DNA from: an uncultured cyanobacterium
GTDB lineage: Bacteria; Cyanobacteriota; Cyanobacteriia; Cyanobacteriales; Nostocaceae
DNA: 64,000 bases
Direction: 5' to 3'
Assembly (NCBI GenBank): GCA_903903925.1
Contig: CAIVAU010000048.1
Coordinates: 57,050 to 121,049, forward strand
Below the pieces are notes generated by a model, which saw only the letters and a program-made list of their open reading frames with translations, was not told where the DNA came from and did not search any database. This document shows, piece by piece, positions 7,123-17,580 of the stretch (positions are counted from its first letter, which is position 1; every line of letters begins with the position of its first letter). A program made the position numbers and the translations under genes.

Positions 7123-8253
7123 CTAACTTAATTGACTACGGTAACGATTCGCACTGACCAGGAGTGTCACCACTGCAAACAGAATCATGGCGATCGCATT
7201 TACTCCCCAAACCTCGAGACCTGCGCCTTTGAGAAGAATACTGCGGAGAATGATCAAGTAATGATAGAGCGGATTAATTTGTGCAATCCAGCGAAATACA
7301 AGCGGCATACTATTGACCGCAGTCACTGCACCGCCTAACAAGATAATAGGAATATTGAGAAATATCCCAATCAGAATTGTTTGCAATTTGTTCTTTGAAA
7401 ATGTTGAAATTGCCAGTCCAATCGCAACACCAATCTGGATGTAAAGAAGTGAAAATAGCAGTAATAAAAATAAATTTCCTCGGAAAGGTAATTGAAAAAC
7501 CCAGTGAGCAACGACGAAACAAATGAGCAGTGTTCCTGTGAGTAAAGCAGAGATCGGCACAATTTTAGAAATCAGAATGGACGTTGATGCAACCGGAGTC
7601 ATCAGCAACTGTTCTAGTGTTCCTTGATCTTTTTCTCGAACCGCTTCAACAGCCGCAGCAAGAATGGCACTCAAAGTCATGATTGTGCCAATCACGCCAG
7701 GAACAAAGAACCAGCTATCGAGTGTTCCGGGATTGTAGCGAAACGTAATTTCAGCTTGAACTGGGACTTCTAGCCCGGTTGACAGAGGTTGATAGCGTTT
7801 GAGTAAATCTAAGTTAAATCGAGTCGTAATCTGGCTGACATAGCCCCTTGCAAGTCCAGAACTGTAGGCATTGATTCCATCTACCACGACCTGAACTTCT
7901 GATTTCCCGGTTTGCAGCAGATCCCGCTCAAAGCTGGGTGGAATAATTAATCCAGCATCTACTTCACCCCGCTCGACTTGTTGGGTTAAAGTTTGTTGAC
8001 TGTTGGTGTGACGATCAGCAAGAAATATATGATTTGCAGTAAACGCATCAACAAAATCTCGACTGATGGCGACCTGATTTTGATCCAGAATACTCAGCCT
8101 TAAGTTCGTCACATTGGAATTCATCACATAACCAAAAATCACCATTGAAATGACAGGAGCGATCGTCAGGAAAATAACTAGTTGCCGATTACGCAGCAGC
8201 TCAGTGCTTTCCTTAATTAACAGAGCAAATAGGCGGCGATTCATCATCAGCAT
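7123..8253 (-). CDS. ABC-2 type permease (YbhR-like)
   Basis: An ABC-2 family membrane subunit of about 376 residues. One N-terminal membrane segment follows MNRRLFALLIKESTELLRNR. A large periplasmic domain (about residues 55-180) is next, then five C-terminal membrane helices containing the family motif VREKDQGTLEQLLMTP. Start taken at 8253, where ATG overlaps the upstream permease stop as TAATG, implying translational coupling. It forms a heterodimer with the neighbouring permease. Confidence 0.85.
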   Translation of the reverse strand: MLMMNRRLFALLIKESTELLRNRQLVIFLTIAPVISMVIFGYVMNSNVTNLRLSILDQNQVAISRDFVDAFTANHIFLADRHTNSQQTLTQQVERGEVDAGLIIPPSFERDLLQTGKSEVQVVVDGINAYSSGLARGYVSQITTRFNLDLLKRYQPLSTGLEVPVQAEITFRYNPGTLDSWFFVPGVIGTIMTLSAILAAAVEAVREKDQGTLEQLLMTPVASTSILISKIVPISALLTGTLLICFVVAHWVFQLPFRGNLFLLLLFSLLYIQIGVAIGLAISTFSKNKLQTILIGIFLNIPIILLGGAVTAVNSMPLVFRWIAQINPLYHYLIILRSILLKGAGLEVWGVNAIAMILFAVVTLLVSANRYRSQLS

Positions 8254-9365
8254 TAACTCTTTAGTTGCATCTTTCGCATTCCCCACCAGGCGATCGCAAA
8301 CTCCGCAATGCCCAAAAGCAGCAAAGCAACGATGAGATGCCAAGTGCTAAACCACCCTGATCCCCGAACAAACACATCCCGACACAGTTCGATGTAATAA
8401 CGCACGGGAACTAAATAGGAAGCTATCGAAAATGGAAACGGAACTGTATTGAGGGGAAACAGAAATCCTGCTAGCAAAAAGGCGGTAAGGACTTTAATAG
8501 TTCCTATCGCTTGTACAGCAGCGCTTTGGGTTGTGGTGAAGATGCCAATGATTAATCCGAGTTGTACACTTACCCAGATGAAGACTGGAGTACCGATGAT
8601 TAAGGGGGTTGGATCTCCAATAAAGTGAACTTGAAACAATAAAAAACCAACAATAAACAGAATCAAAGCTTCTCCCAATCCCACGATAGTATATGCCAAG
8701 GATTTACCTAGCAATAGTTCAGAGGCGCTGAGGCTAGAGGCGTAAAGCTGTAGGATAGTCCCTTGTTCTTTTTCTCGGACTAATGCTATCGCAATCAACA
8801 ACGGCGGAAAGATTGCCAAAATCACCCCGTAACTTCCAGGTACAATGAACAATGATTCTTGTCGTCCTGGATTAAACCAGAGTCGCACTTGGGAAATGAC
8901 ACCTAGCGAGTCAGCGAGGTTGCCGAGTTGGGCTTGTAGGACTGATAAAGTTGTTCCCTCGATCGCAAGTCGTGTCACCCGTGCATTGATCGTATCAGTT
9001 CCATCAATCACGACTTGAATATTCCCAGTTCTCCCTGCTTGTACCTCTCTAGCAAAGTCAGGTGGAATGGTGACTTGCACTTGAGCCGTTCCCTGATCGA
9101 TCGCATCGGGAAAGTGATCTCCCTTCCATTTTGCTGGAACAAACAAATTGGTTGCGTACAGTCGTTCAATATAGCTACGGCTTAGGGTTGTCTGATCGAG
9201 ATCCCGCACCACAAGTGTAATGTTTTTCGCTTCGAGCCGAATCGCAAACCCAATGATGAGCAGCGCAATCACAGGTAAAATGAATGCGAGTCCAACGCCT
9301 AAGCGATCGCGCACAAACTGCTCTAATTCTTTAAACAACTGATTACGAATACGGCGAATCATCAT
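8253..9365 (-). CDS. ABC-2 type permease (YbhS-like)
   Basis: A 370-residue ABC-2 membrane subunit beginning MMIRRIRNQLFKELEQFVRD. It has one helix near residue 30, a periplasmic domain with the typical TLSRSYIERL element, and five C-terminal helices with the motif VREKEQGTILQLYASSLSA. Start overlaps the ATPase stop by four bases (ATGA). Gene order ATPase, permease, permease, adaptor on one strand with overlaps marks a single operon. Confidence 0.85.
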   Translation of the reverse strand: MMIRRIRNQLFKELEQFVRDRLGVGLAFILPVIALLIIGFAIRLEAKNITLVVRDLDQTTLSRSYIERLYATNLFVPAKWKGDHFPDAIDQGTAQVQVTIPPDFAREVQAGRTGNIQVVIDGTDTINARVTRLAIEGTTLSVLQAQLGNLADSLGVISQVRLWFNPGRQESLFIVPGSYGVILAIFPPLLIAIALVREKEQGTILQLYASSLSASELLLGKSLAYTIVGLGEALILFIVGFLLFQVHFIGDPTPLIIGTPVFIWVSVQLGLIIGIFTTTQSAAVQAIGTIKVLTAFLLAGFLFPLNTVPFPFSIASYLVPVRYYIELCRDVFVRGSGWFSTWHLIVALLLLGIAEFAIAWWGMRKMQLKS

Positions 9366-11335
9366 AGCGGCGCACCTCCAGCCCGTTGCACTTCACCAAT
9401 AAACGCATCTTCTAACGAAAATGAAATCGGTTGAATATCAGAAACAGACAAATTTGCAGATTGTAGATAAGAGCGCACTTGGGGTAGTTCTTCCTTGGCA
9501 TGATCCAGAACCACGTGAAGCCGATCGCCAAAGATTGAGACGCGCCAAGGTTCGAGAAATTGCCGTAAGCGATCGTAACTCGCTTGCAGTTGTGGAATTT
9601 TCAACTCAAACAATTGACCGGGTTGTGCTGCTTTAATCTCACGTGCAGACCCTTCGGCAACTTTCCGACCCGCAACCATAAAACACATCCGGCTACATTG
9701 TTCTGCTTCGTTCATGTAATGGGTCGTCACTAAAATTGCAGTCCCATGACGAGCAAAATCGTTAATTAATTGCCAAAATTGCTGTCGTGCTAAAACATCT
9801 GCACCAGAAGTCGGTTCATCTAGAAACAAAATTTCTGGTTCATGCATCACCGATGCTCCAAAGGCAACACGCTGCTTCCATCCACCGGGGAGTTGTCGTG
9901 TTAGTAAATGGTCTTGTCCTTCTAATCCAGAAATAGATAGTACCCAGCTAATTTTTCCTTGCTGCTGACGGGGTGGAATACCGTAAACTCCACTATAGAA
10001 CTGCAAATTTTCTAGGATGGTTAAATCATCGTAGAGTGTGAACTTCTGACTCATGTAACCGATTCGTTGCCGCAATTTTGCACTCCGGAGATTGCCCGTT
10101 TCTCCACCTAGTGATATTTCCCCAGAACTAATTGGCAACAGTCCACACAGCATTTTGATGGTAGTTGTTTTTCCGGCTCCATTCGCGCCCAGAAGTCCAT
10201 AAACATCACCATAGTGGATATCAAGATTTAGATCAGTAACGGCGTGAAAGGAACCGAAAACTCGATAGAGATTTCGTGCAGAAATTGCAATTTTAGCATT
10301 TGAGGGATCACCGTTTCCACAAGATGCAAAGTTTTTTACTCGCGGAAATGGAATAGATTTTTGAACAGAACCTTTCTGCTGTAATAGTGTGATGAACACG
10401 TTCTCTAATGTTGGTTCTTCGGGTTGAATTTGATCGAATTGCACATTGTTTTGAGTCAAGCGATCGCGCACAAAAGCAATTCCTAATTTAATGTCTCTTA
10501 CCAAAACTTCAATGCGATCGCCTAGTGTAGAAACCTCTGTCATTTGACCCGTTAAATCAGTTTCTCGAATGAGTGCTTGTTCTGCCTTAATGAGTTCCTT
10601 CGTGCGGATAATTAACCGATTCAACCCTAAATTCGCCTTAAGTTCTTTTGGAGAACCCATTTGCTGAATTTGTCCGTTGTAGATTAATGCTACGCGATCG
10701 CAGCGTTCTGCTTCATCCAGATCGGGAGTCGCAACGAGCACGGTAATACCTTGTGCCGTCAGTCCTGCCAGAATGTCCCAAAACTCGCGACGGGCAATGG
10801 TATCTACTCCAGTCGTTGGTTCATCGAGTAACAACACTTGCGGTTCGGCAATCAATGCACAGCACAATGCTAACTTTTGCCTCATCCCACCGGAAAGACG
10901 ACCTGCAAGGCGGTCTCGAAATGAATCGAGTTGCATCAACTTGAGGTACTTGCTGCGTCGCACATTAAGTTGATCTTCAGGGACAAGTCGTAGTCCTGCA
11001 CTATAATAAATATTTTGATCCACACTGAGATCAGGATAAAGAGAAAATTGTTGAGTTAGATATCCAGCATAATTTCGAGCATCGCGGGCAGGCAATCCGA
11101 GAATTTTTGCATTGCCTGCACTTGCCTCCATGACGCCACCCAAAATATTGAATGTGGTTGTTTTGCCTGCGCCATCAGGGCCAATCAATCCAAACAATTC
11201 GCCACGGCGGATTTGGAGATCGATGCCGCGAATTGCAATTGTTTTACCATAGTATTTGTATAGTCTCTGAACGTCGATAGTGACATCATTTAGGTTTAGA
11301 GAAGAAGCAGGAATTAATTCAGCAGAAACCTTCAT
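9362..11335 (-). CDS. ABC exporter ATPase with two fused nucleotide-binding domains (YbhF-like)
   Basis: The 657-residue protein carries two complete ABC domains and energises the two ABC-2 permeases. Domain 1 has Walker A GPDGAGKTT, signature LSGGMRQK and Walker B VLLLDEPTTGVD. Domain 2 has GANGAGKTT, an atypical signature LPGGWKQR (Pro in place of Ser, Trp in place of Met/Gln) and ILFLDEPTSGAD. The atypical second signature suggests the two ATP sites differ in activity. It is the first gene of the operon, and a 113-base gap separates it from the P-type ATPase gene upstream. Confidence 0.9.
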   Translation of the reverse strand: MKVSAELIPASSLNLNDVTIDVQRLYKYYGKTIAIRGIDLQIRRGELFGLIGPDGAGKTTTFNILGGVMEASAGNAKILGLPARDARNYAGYLTQQFSLYPDLSVDQNIYYSAGLRLVPEDQLNVRRSKYLKLMQLDSFRDRLAGRLSGGMRQKLALCCALIAEPQVLLLDEPTTGVDTIARREFWDILAGLTAQGITVLVATPDLDEAERCDRVALIYNGQIQQMGSPKELKANLGLNRLIIRTKELIKAEQALIRETDLTGQMTEVSTLGDRIEVLVRDIKLGIAFVRDRLTQNNVQFDQIQPEEPTLENVFITLLQQKGSVQKSIPFPRVKNFASCGNGDPSNAKIAISARNLYRVFGSFHAVTDLNLDIHYGDVYGLLGANGAGKTTTIKMLCGLLPISSGEISLGGETGNLRSAKLRQRIGYMSQKFTLYDDLTILENLQFYSGVYGIPPRQQQGKISWVLSISGLEGQDHLLTRQLPGGWKQRVAFGASVMHEPEILFLDEPTSGADVLARQQFWQLINDFARHGTAILVTTHYMNEAEQCSRMCFMVAGRKVAEGSAREIKAAQPGQLFELKIPQLQASYDRLRQFLEPWRVSIFGDRLHVVLDHAKEELPQVRSYLQSANLSVSDIQPISFSLEDAFIGEVQRAGGAPL

Positions 11336-11448
11336 ATGTTAAAACCTTTTTATCTCAATAGTGAAGATACTCAGCAGAATTGTTGAGATGGGGAAGGCGA
11401 GAGACCAGATCCCTAATCCGACCAAGATCAGGTTTTTCTACAGTCTCA

Positions 11449-14100
11449 CTACGACCTCGTTTTTGCCGTTTGCTTTAACAGTTCAAACCAAAGTAGGCTA
11501 ATCAGCCCACCGCCCAAGCAAATGGCAATGTCGATCGGATGCAGAAACGAGAAGCTAAACAATTGACGTAAGAACGGCACGTAAAGCACGATCACTAGAA
11601 AGAACAGTCCTCCACTGATCACCCATTTAAGGGCAGCATTGGGGGATTGCAGGATTTTGAGGCTGAGGCGCGATGACGAACTTTCGCTCAAAATGAGTCC
11701 TAAATTTGCCAGAATTAACGTGGTAAACGTGAGCGCACGGGCATCCAATTCACCTTGACCGCGATACAGGGTAATCACAAAGATGGCGAGCACAATCACT
11801 AGGATGCCACTCCCCTGTAAGACGGCTAAACCCAACGTTTTCCTGCCAAACAGGGGTTCCTTGGGGTTACGGGGCAGGCGCTGCATGACCGTTGCCTCGG
11901 CGGGTTCGGCTTCCAACACGATCGAGCACGCGGGATCAATAATCAAATGGAGAAAAGCCACATGAATGGGCAGTAAGACCAATGGCAATTTAAATAGCAC
12001 TGGAATTAACGACATCCCCGCGATCGGAATGTGAATTGCCAGCAGATAGGACATCGCTTTGCGGAGATTATCAAAAATGCGTCGTCCCAGCTTGACCACT
12101 TGCACGATCGACGAAAAATCATCATCCAGTAGCACCAACGCCGCCGACTCACGGGCGACATCCGTGCCGCGCTGCCCCATGGCGATGCCGATTTGTGCCG
12201 CTTTCAGCGCAGGGGCATCATTCACCCCATCGCCCGTCATGGCAACCACTTCACCCTTCGCTTTCAATGCATTCACCAGGCGCAATTTTTGCTCAGGCAC
12301 AGCGCGTGCAAAGATATTTGTACTTTGAATCCGCTCCTGGAGTGTAGCGTCACTCATGTGATCCAATTCGGCTCCGGTCATGATGGCTCCCATTTGCAGC
12401 AAGCCAATCTGACGCGCAATGGCTTGCGCTGTGCCGGGATAATCGCCCGTAATCATCACCACTCGAATACCAGCGGTATAGCATTCTTGAACCGCCGCCG
12501 CCACGGTTGGACGTACGGGATCAGATAGCCCCACTAAGCCAAGAAATTGAAAGGGAAAGTCATGCTGTTGATCGGGTAAATGATCGGGAGTAAAGGATGG
12601 GTGAGGCGGCAAAAAGGGCGGCGGCGCATCGAGCAGCGATGCTTTGGCAACGCCTAACACCCGTAAGCCCTGCGCTGCCATGCCGCTCACTTGCTTTGCC
12701 AAGGTTTGTTGCTGTAGAGGCGTGAAATGACAGAGATCGGCGATCGCTTCGGGTGCGCCTTTCGCAGCAATCTCATACTGCTTCCCATCCGCTGATTGCC
12801 AGACGTGAGACATTGCCAGTAGATGCGGTGAAAGCGGATATTCTCGCAGCAGTTGCCAATCGTTGTGCAAATGTTTGGTATGGGCGAGATAGTGATCGCC
12901 CAATTGCTTAAACGCTTTTTCCATCGGGTCAAAGGGATCGCGCTGACTCGCCAGAATGCAGAACTCGACTAAGGTATGCACGGTTTCAGGGAGTGGCTCG
13001 CGTGTATGCAGGCTCAAATCATAGGGGTGAGCGCTGTCTGCCTGGTTATCTGGATCTTCATAGGCGCATAGCTGTTGCACCGCCATTTGATTCAGGGTCA
13101 ATGTCCCGGTTTTATCCACACAGAGAACAGTAGCAGCACCGATGGTTTCAACGGCAGCGGTGCGACGCGCTAAAACATGATGCTGAGAAATGCGCCACGC
13201 ACCCAACGCTAAGAAGATTGTTACGACGACGGGAAATTCATTGGGCAAGATGGCCATCGCCAGCGTAATGCCTGCCAGCACTCCTTTGAGCCAATCACCT
13301 CGTGTGAGTCCATACACCACCACGATCGTCACACACAGCGCTAAGGCAATGCCAAACAAGCGGCTCACCAACCGATTCATTTCCCGTTGCAAGGGGGTCG
13401 GCTCCGGTTTCACGCTTTGTATGGCGTTGCCAATCTTGCCCATCTCGGTGTGAGCGCCGATCAACCGCACTTGAGCCACGCCCTGACCCTGCACCACCAG
13501 CGTCCCGGAATACACAAATGGCAAATCATCACCACCCGGACGCGCCATCTGAGGGCTGTCCTTCGTGTCGATCGCAGCGGCAACTTTGCGAACAGGGAGT
13601 GATTCTCCGGTTAAGAGCGATTCATCGGTGGAAAGATTAGAGCAAGATAATACGATCGCATCCGCAGGCACGCGATCGCCTTCTGCCAGCACGACTATGT
13701 CACCCTGAACAACTTCTCGTCCCGCAATCCGTTTGCGCTGCCCATCGCGCACCACCAGCGCACGCGGACTGGACAGATCGCGCAAGGCTTCCAGGGCGTG
13801 TTCGGTCTTGCCTTCCTGGTAGAGACCAATGCCCATAATGAAAAAGACAAACCCCAGCAAAATCAAAGCTTCCTGGAGGTCGCCCAAAACCCAATAGATG
13901 ATGCTCCCACCGACTAATAAGAGAAAGATGGGATCTTGAATACTGTCCCAGGCGATCCCTAACAGACTGCGTGCTTGACTTGATGGAAGTTCGTTGTAAC
14001 CGTCGCGTTTAAGCCGAGCGATTGCTGTCGCAGACGGCAAGCCGTTCACGTCTTGTTCAGATAAACCAGCCACAATATTGAAATTGACAGATGAAACCAT
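11449..14100 (-). CDS. P-type cation ATPase, PEEFP subgroup (PMR1/PacL-like)
   Basis: An 883-residue P2-type ATPase that pumps a cation out of the cytoplasm. It has the actuator motif TDESLLTGES, the phosphorylated Asp in DKTGTLTLNQ, and the hinge TGDGVNDAPALK. About ten membrane helices are present. Helix 4 reads AILPNEFPVVVT, where Ca2+ pumps have PEGLP and this cyanobacterial/bacterial subgroup has PEEFP; here the first Glu is Asn. The transported ion is therefore not certain (Ca2+, Na+ and Mn2+ have been proposed for relatives). It stands between an exporter operon and a receiver gene, on the same strand. Confidence 0.88.
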   Translation of the reverse strand: MVSSVNFNIVAGLSEQDVNGLPSATAIARLKRDGYNELPSSQARSLLGIAWDSIQDPIFLLLVGGSIIYWVLGDLQEALILLGFVFFIMGIGLYQEGKTEHALEALRDLSSPRALVVRDGQRKRIAGREVVQGDIVVLAEGDRVPADAIVLSCSNLSTDESLLTGESLPVRKVAAAIDTKDSPQMARPGGDDLPFVYSGTLVVQGQGVAQVRLIGAHTEMGKIGNAIQSVKPEPTPLQREMNRLVSRLFGIALALCVTIVVVYGLTRGDWLKGVLAGITLAMAILPNEFPVVVTIFLALGAWRISQHHVLARRTAAVETIGAATVLCVDKTGTLTLNQMAVQQLCAYEDPDNQADSAHPYDLSLHTREPLPETVHTLVEFCILASQRDPFDPMEKAFKQLGDHYLAHTKHLHNDWQLLREYPLSPHLLAMSHVWQSADGKQYEIAAKGAPEAIADLCHFTPLQQQTLAKQVSGMAAQGLRVLGVAKASLLDAPPPFLPPHPSFTPDHLPDQQHDFPFQFLGLVGLSDPVRPTVAAAVQECYTAGIRVVMITGDYPGTAQAIARQIGLLQMGAIMTGAELDHMSDATLQERIQSTNIFARAVPEQKLRLVNALKAKGEVVAMTGDGVNDAPALKAAQIGIAMGQRGTDVARESAALVLLDDDFSSIVQVVKLGRRIFDNLRKAMSYLLAIHIPIAGMSLIPVLFKLPLVLLPIHVAFLHLIIDPACSIVLEAEPAEATVMQRLPRNPKEPLFGRKTLGLAVLQGSGILVIVLAIFVITLYRGQGELDARALTFTTLILANLGLILSESSSSRLSLKILQSPNAALKWVISGGLFFLVIVLYVPFLRQLFSFSFLHPIDIAICLGGGLISLLWFELLKQTAKTRS

Positions 14101-14366
14101 AATCTCGTTTTTCCAATGTCAGCTATGTCGTTCATCCTGGAGTGACAATAGTCAGCATAATATCCTGCTGTTGAAGGAGAGGTTTTTGATGTCGGGGTTC
14201 TGGTAGGAGTCAAAAATAGAACTTACACAGCTATTGCCAAGGTAGATAGCAAACTGGTTTTCCTTGGTGCGAGAGAATTTCTCTTTGCCGTTCAGGAAAC
14301 ACCCATGTTTGCAGTAGAGGTGATGAAAAGTTACTCACAGCGTCTGAGTCGCTTGCAGCATATGGT

Positions 14367-14801
14367 TTAAGCTTGACAAATTGGTAAACGGGCAAGTACA
14401 GTAAGGAAATCATCAAAATTCAGAGGTTTGGTGAACCACAAGTTAAACCCAGCCGAGAGAGCACGTTGTCGCGTGTTGTCAGTTACATAAGCCGTCACAG
14501 CAATGGCTAGCGCCTCTTTCCCTTGCTCTCGCGTAAGTTTTCTCACTTGACGAATCAGGGCGAAACCATCCTCATGAGGTAAGGCAATCTCACTTACGAG
14601 GACATCTGGTTGCCATTGCATAAATATTTTGAGAGCTTGCTGAGCTAAAAATGCTGTTTTCACCTCTACATCATAAGATTGCAGTATTGCCGTCATCAAA
14701 TCGCAGGAATTGATATTGTTATCTACAACAAGTATTCGTAGCCCTTGGAGGGATGGAAGATTAGTAGGAAATCGATTATTTAGATACATAGGAAGATCCA
14801 A
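14367..14801 (-). CDS. Stand-alone receiver-domain protein with Glu at the phosphorylation site
   Basis: A 144-residue CheY-like receiver with a short N-terminal extension and no output domain. The acidic pocket reads ILVVDNN (D27, N28). The usual phospho-acceptor Asp is Glu: PDVLVSEIALPHEDG, E71. The switch Thr (AVTAYV, T103) and the conserved Lys (FTKPL, K125) are kept. A Glu at this position often mimics the phosphorylated state and cannot be phosphorylated normally. It probably acts by protein contact or is constitutively on. The gene is preceded by shared element copy C, and no histidine kinase is adjacent. Confidence 0.8.
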   Translation of the reverse strand: MDLPMYLNNRFPTNLPSLQGLRILVVDNNINSCDLMTAILQSYDVEVKTAFLAQQALKIFMQWQPDVLVSEIALPHEDGFALIRQVRKLTREQGKEALAIAVTAYVTDNTRQRALSAGFNLWFTKPLNFDDFLTVLARLPICQA

Positions 14802-14940
14802 TTGGGATTTCTGTAACGACTACGAAAAAATCTGCTAGTACATTCTGAAATTATTTGGTTAATAAGGAACCAGCTTTCACAGCAGTATCGACAATATCAG
14901 TCATGTATTGACTTAGTGAGCGTAAAATCTGTTAGCAAGA

Positions 14941-15030
14941 GTGAGTATGACATACGACTGTTAGAAAACATGTTTAACCAAGCGTTTGATTAGTGTATAA
15001 GTTGTATAAGTTGTATAAGTTTTACTAAAT
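14941..15030 (-). promoter_or_regulatory. Shared intergenic element, copy C (upstream of receiver gene)
   Basis: On the minus strand this 90-base stretch reads TTTAGTAAAACTTATAC, then two further direct ACTTATACA-type repeats, then CAAACGCTTGG, AAACATGTTTTCTAAC and GTATGTCATACTCAC. It aligns end to end with copies A and B. It lies 140 bases upstream of the receiver start. The three in-phase ACTTATACA repeats look like a direct-repeat binding site. Confidence 0.6.
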
Positions 15031-15107
15031 ACCCGTGAATGAAATCGATCACCAATAACCAGGTTACAAACTGAGGAGTCCTGTAGGAACGTAGCCATTC
15101 AATGAAG

Positions 15108-15148
15108 AAAAAAACAGTGCTACTATCGCTACTATTTATAGTGATAGT
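15108..15148 (-). terminator. Probable terminator after the N-ATPase operon
   Basis: A 10-bp stem with one mismatch (15122-15131 with 15139-15148) and a 7-base loop starts 17 bases downstream of the atpG stop codon. On the minus strand a run of Ts (15108-15114) follows the stem after about 8 bases. This fits a weak intrinsic terminator. Confidence 0.5.
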
Positions 15149-15164
15149 GGTAATAATAGCGCTC

Positions 15165-16046
15165 CTACGTCTGGTTTAATGCCTCGAAGGCCGCCACGAT
15201 GTCTAGGAGTTCATCGGTAATAGAACTCTGACGCTGATGTTGAAATTGAGCAGTGAGTTCTTCTAGGCGCTCTTCAATATTCCTTTGGGCGACTTGCATC
15301 GAGCTCAGACGGCTGGCATTCTCACATGCCAAAGACTCAGCGACAGCGCGGTACAGGGTAATAAAGAAATATTGCTGGAGCAATGATGAAAACAGCCGAC
15401 TCCAATCCATAGTAAAGGTGGGCAGAACATGGGATGACCACTTTTTCTGCTTTAAGTTTTGCAGCCACTGTTGATCTACAGGCAATAGATGCAGACTATG
15501 AGGACGATGGGAGTTATTTGAGAATGGTTCGTTGTAAAACAGAAAGACTTGGTCAATTTGCTGCTCTTCGCGCCATACATCTATGTGCAGCAATAGTTCC
15601 TGCACCACTGGTGTGATGCCAGTAATAGACTTAGGCATTGCAAAGTACTTTTCGACTTTCTGTCCTGCTGCTTCTAGGGAAGCAATGACGCGTGTCCCCA
15701 CAGCTAATACCTTCCGGTCTTCTGGCTGGTTATGCCCCTGATTCAACAGCGCCATCGCATAATTGGCAATCTGCTCATTAAATTGACCACACATACCCTG
15801 GTCAGAGCCAAAAACTATTGCGCCTAGGCGGTTGTTCTTGCTTGGTTCTGCCACTATCAATGCTTCACGCGCACCCAGAACAACTTGCAGCCCCATTTCA
15901 ATTGTTCGATTATACTGACTCAGAGACTCCACCGCCGTTTCGTACTGCTTAATACTAGCAGCCGCGATCGCCTTCATACTCTTGACAACAGATTGAAGTT
16001 CTTGGGCAGTTTGTACTTTTCGTTTGATTGACTCAGTTGTTGGCAC
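15165..16046 (-). CDS. atpG: N-ATPase gamma subunit
   Basis: The central-stalk subunit, 293 residues, transmits rotation between the catalytic head and the c-ring. The N-terminal helix reads [20 protein letters not shown], then AIAAASI, as in gamma subunits. The C-terminal helix has [18 protein letters not shown]. The middle is more divergent than in ordinary F-type gamma, as expected for N-ATPases. It overlaps the atpA end by 14 bases and is the last gene of the operon. Confidence 0.88.
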   Translation of the reverse strand: MPTTESIKRKVQTAQELQSVVKSMKAIAAASIKQYETAVESLSQYNRTIEMGLQVVLGAREALIVAEPSKNNRLGAIVFGSDQGMCGQFNEQIANYAMALLNQGHNQPEDRKVLAVGTRVIASLEAAGQKVEKYFAMPKSITGITPVVQELLLHIDVWREEQQIDQVFLFYNEPFSNNSHRPHSLHLLPVDQQWLQNLKQKKWSSHVLPTFTMDWSRLFSSLLQQYFFITLYRAVAESLACENASRLSSMQVAQRNIEERLEELTAQFQHQRQSSITDELLDIVAAFEALNQT

Positions 16047-17568
16047 TTTGATTTTTGCTTGAAGTTAAAGCATCTCTGGTCACTTTCAACAGGGCATCAT
16101 GATCGCCATCATTCAGTATTTTCCCGTCCTGAATACTTTTGCACACATCAGGTAATTGCTCCGTCAAAGCCTTGCAGACAGTTTTTTGAGCTACAGCAAT
16201 CTCTTCAATATTAACATCATCAAAGACACCCGTAGTCACAGCTAGTAGGACGGCGATCTGTTCTGCCACAGTCATAGGTTCATACTGAGGCTGTTTGAGG
16301 ACTTCACGAACACGGCGTCCTCGTTCAAGGGTTTGCCGAGTTGCTTCGTCCAGTCGTGTACCAAAGCGGGAGAAAACTTCCAATTCTTCAAACTGGGAGT
16401 AGGAAAGCCGCAAATTGCCAGCGACGGCGCGATAGGTCGGCAACTGAGTTTTTCCACCCACCCGTGACACAGATTTTCCCACATCCACTGCGGGCAAGAC
16501 TCCCTTTTGAAAAAGGTCGGGTGAAAGATAAATCTGACCATCTGTGATGGAAATCAGGTTTGTGGGAATGTAAGCGGACATATCTTGAGCTTCCGTCTCG
16601 ATCACTGGTAGTGCGGTCAAAGAACCACCACCACGTGCAGCATTCAGGTGGGTAGAACGCTCCAGCAACCGTGAATGTATATAGAAGATATCACCTGGGA
16701 AAGCTTCTCTGCTAGGAGGACGGCGCAGCAACAGAGACAGTTCTCGATAAGTCCGCGCATGGTGGGTCAAGTCATCGTAAACGATTAAGACATCCCGTCC
16801 CTGTTCCATGAAGTATTCTGCCATAGTCGTTGCCGCATAGGGGGCAAGAAACTGTAACCCTGGTGGTTCTTCACCAGATGCGACCACCACCAAGCAATAT
16901 TCCATCGCTTGGTATTTGTGCAAATCTGCGATCAGCCTAGCTACCGCTGAACTGCGCTGTCCAATGGCACAGTAGACGCACAGAACATCTTGATCCTTTT
17001 GGTTGATGATTGTGTCTAGCGCTAGAGCAGTTTTACCAGAAGAGCGATCGCCAAGGATCAGTTCCCGCTGACCTCGACCAATAGGAATCAAAGCATCGAC
17101 CACCTTAAGTCCTGTCTGTAATGGTACAGTCACAGGAGCGCGATCCATAATCGCAGGGGCTTCTCGCTCCGCCGGACGGCGTTCCGATAGACGCACCGCA
17201 CCCAGACCATCCAGTGGACGACCCATTGGGTCTACAACCCGACCCAGCAGGGCATTACCCACAGGTACATCCAAAACCCTTCCGATCCCACGCACCTCGT
17301 TACCCGCTTTAAGATGCTCACTTTTATCCAGCAAGATGATCCCGACTTCTTCAGCATCTAGGTTAAAAACCCTTCCCAGCGCGTTACCCGGAAAGCGAAC
17401 CCCCTCCTCCGATTTCACCCCCGGTAAGCCTAGCACACGAGCAATACCTTGACCCACAAACTTCACAGTACCCACTTCTTCAATCTTTAGTTCAGCCTTA
17501 TAGTCTGCCAACACCCGCTTAAAGACTGCAATAGTATCATTTACAACACCCTCGAGCACCTTTTCCAT
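16033..17568 (-). CDS. atpA: N-ATPase alpha subunit
   Basis: The non-catalytic nucleotide-binding subunit of the head, 511 residues. Walker A is [10 protein letters not shown], and the Arg-finger region reads [19 protein letters not shown]. The beta-barrel N-terminus, nucleotide-binding core and helical C-terminus are all full length. It follows atpF after 12 bases. Its position after atpF without an intervening delta-subunit gene is characteristic of N-ATPase operons. Confidence 0.93.
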   Translation of the reverse strand: MEKVLEGVVNDTIAVFKRVLADYKAELKIEEVGTVKFVGQGIARVLGLPGVKSEEGVRFPGNALGRVFNLDAEEVGIILLDKSEHLKAGNEVRGIGRVLDVPVGNALLGRVVDPMGRPLDGLGAVRLSERRPAEREAPAIMDRAPVTVPLQTGLKVVDALIPIGRGQRELILGDRSSGKTALALDTIINQKDQDVLCVYCAIGQRSSAVARLIADLHKYQAMEYCLVVVASGEEPPGLQFLAPYAATTMAEYFMEQGRDVLIVYDDLTHHARTYRELSLLLRRPPSREAFPGDIFYIHSRLLERSTHLNAARGGGSLTALPVIETEAQDMSAYIPTNLISITDGQIYLSPDLFQKGVLPAVDVGKSVSRVGGKTQLPTYRAVAGNLRLSYSQFEELEVFSRFGTRLDEATRQTLERGRRVREVLKQPQYEPMTVAEQIAVLLAVTTGVFDDVNIEEIAVAQKTVCKALTEQLPDVCKSIQDGKILNDGDHDALLKVTRDALTSSKNQSANN

Positions 17569-17580
17569 ACTATATTCATT

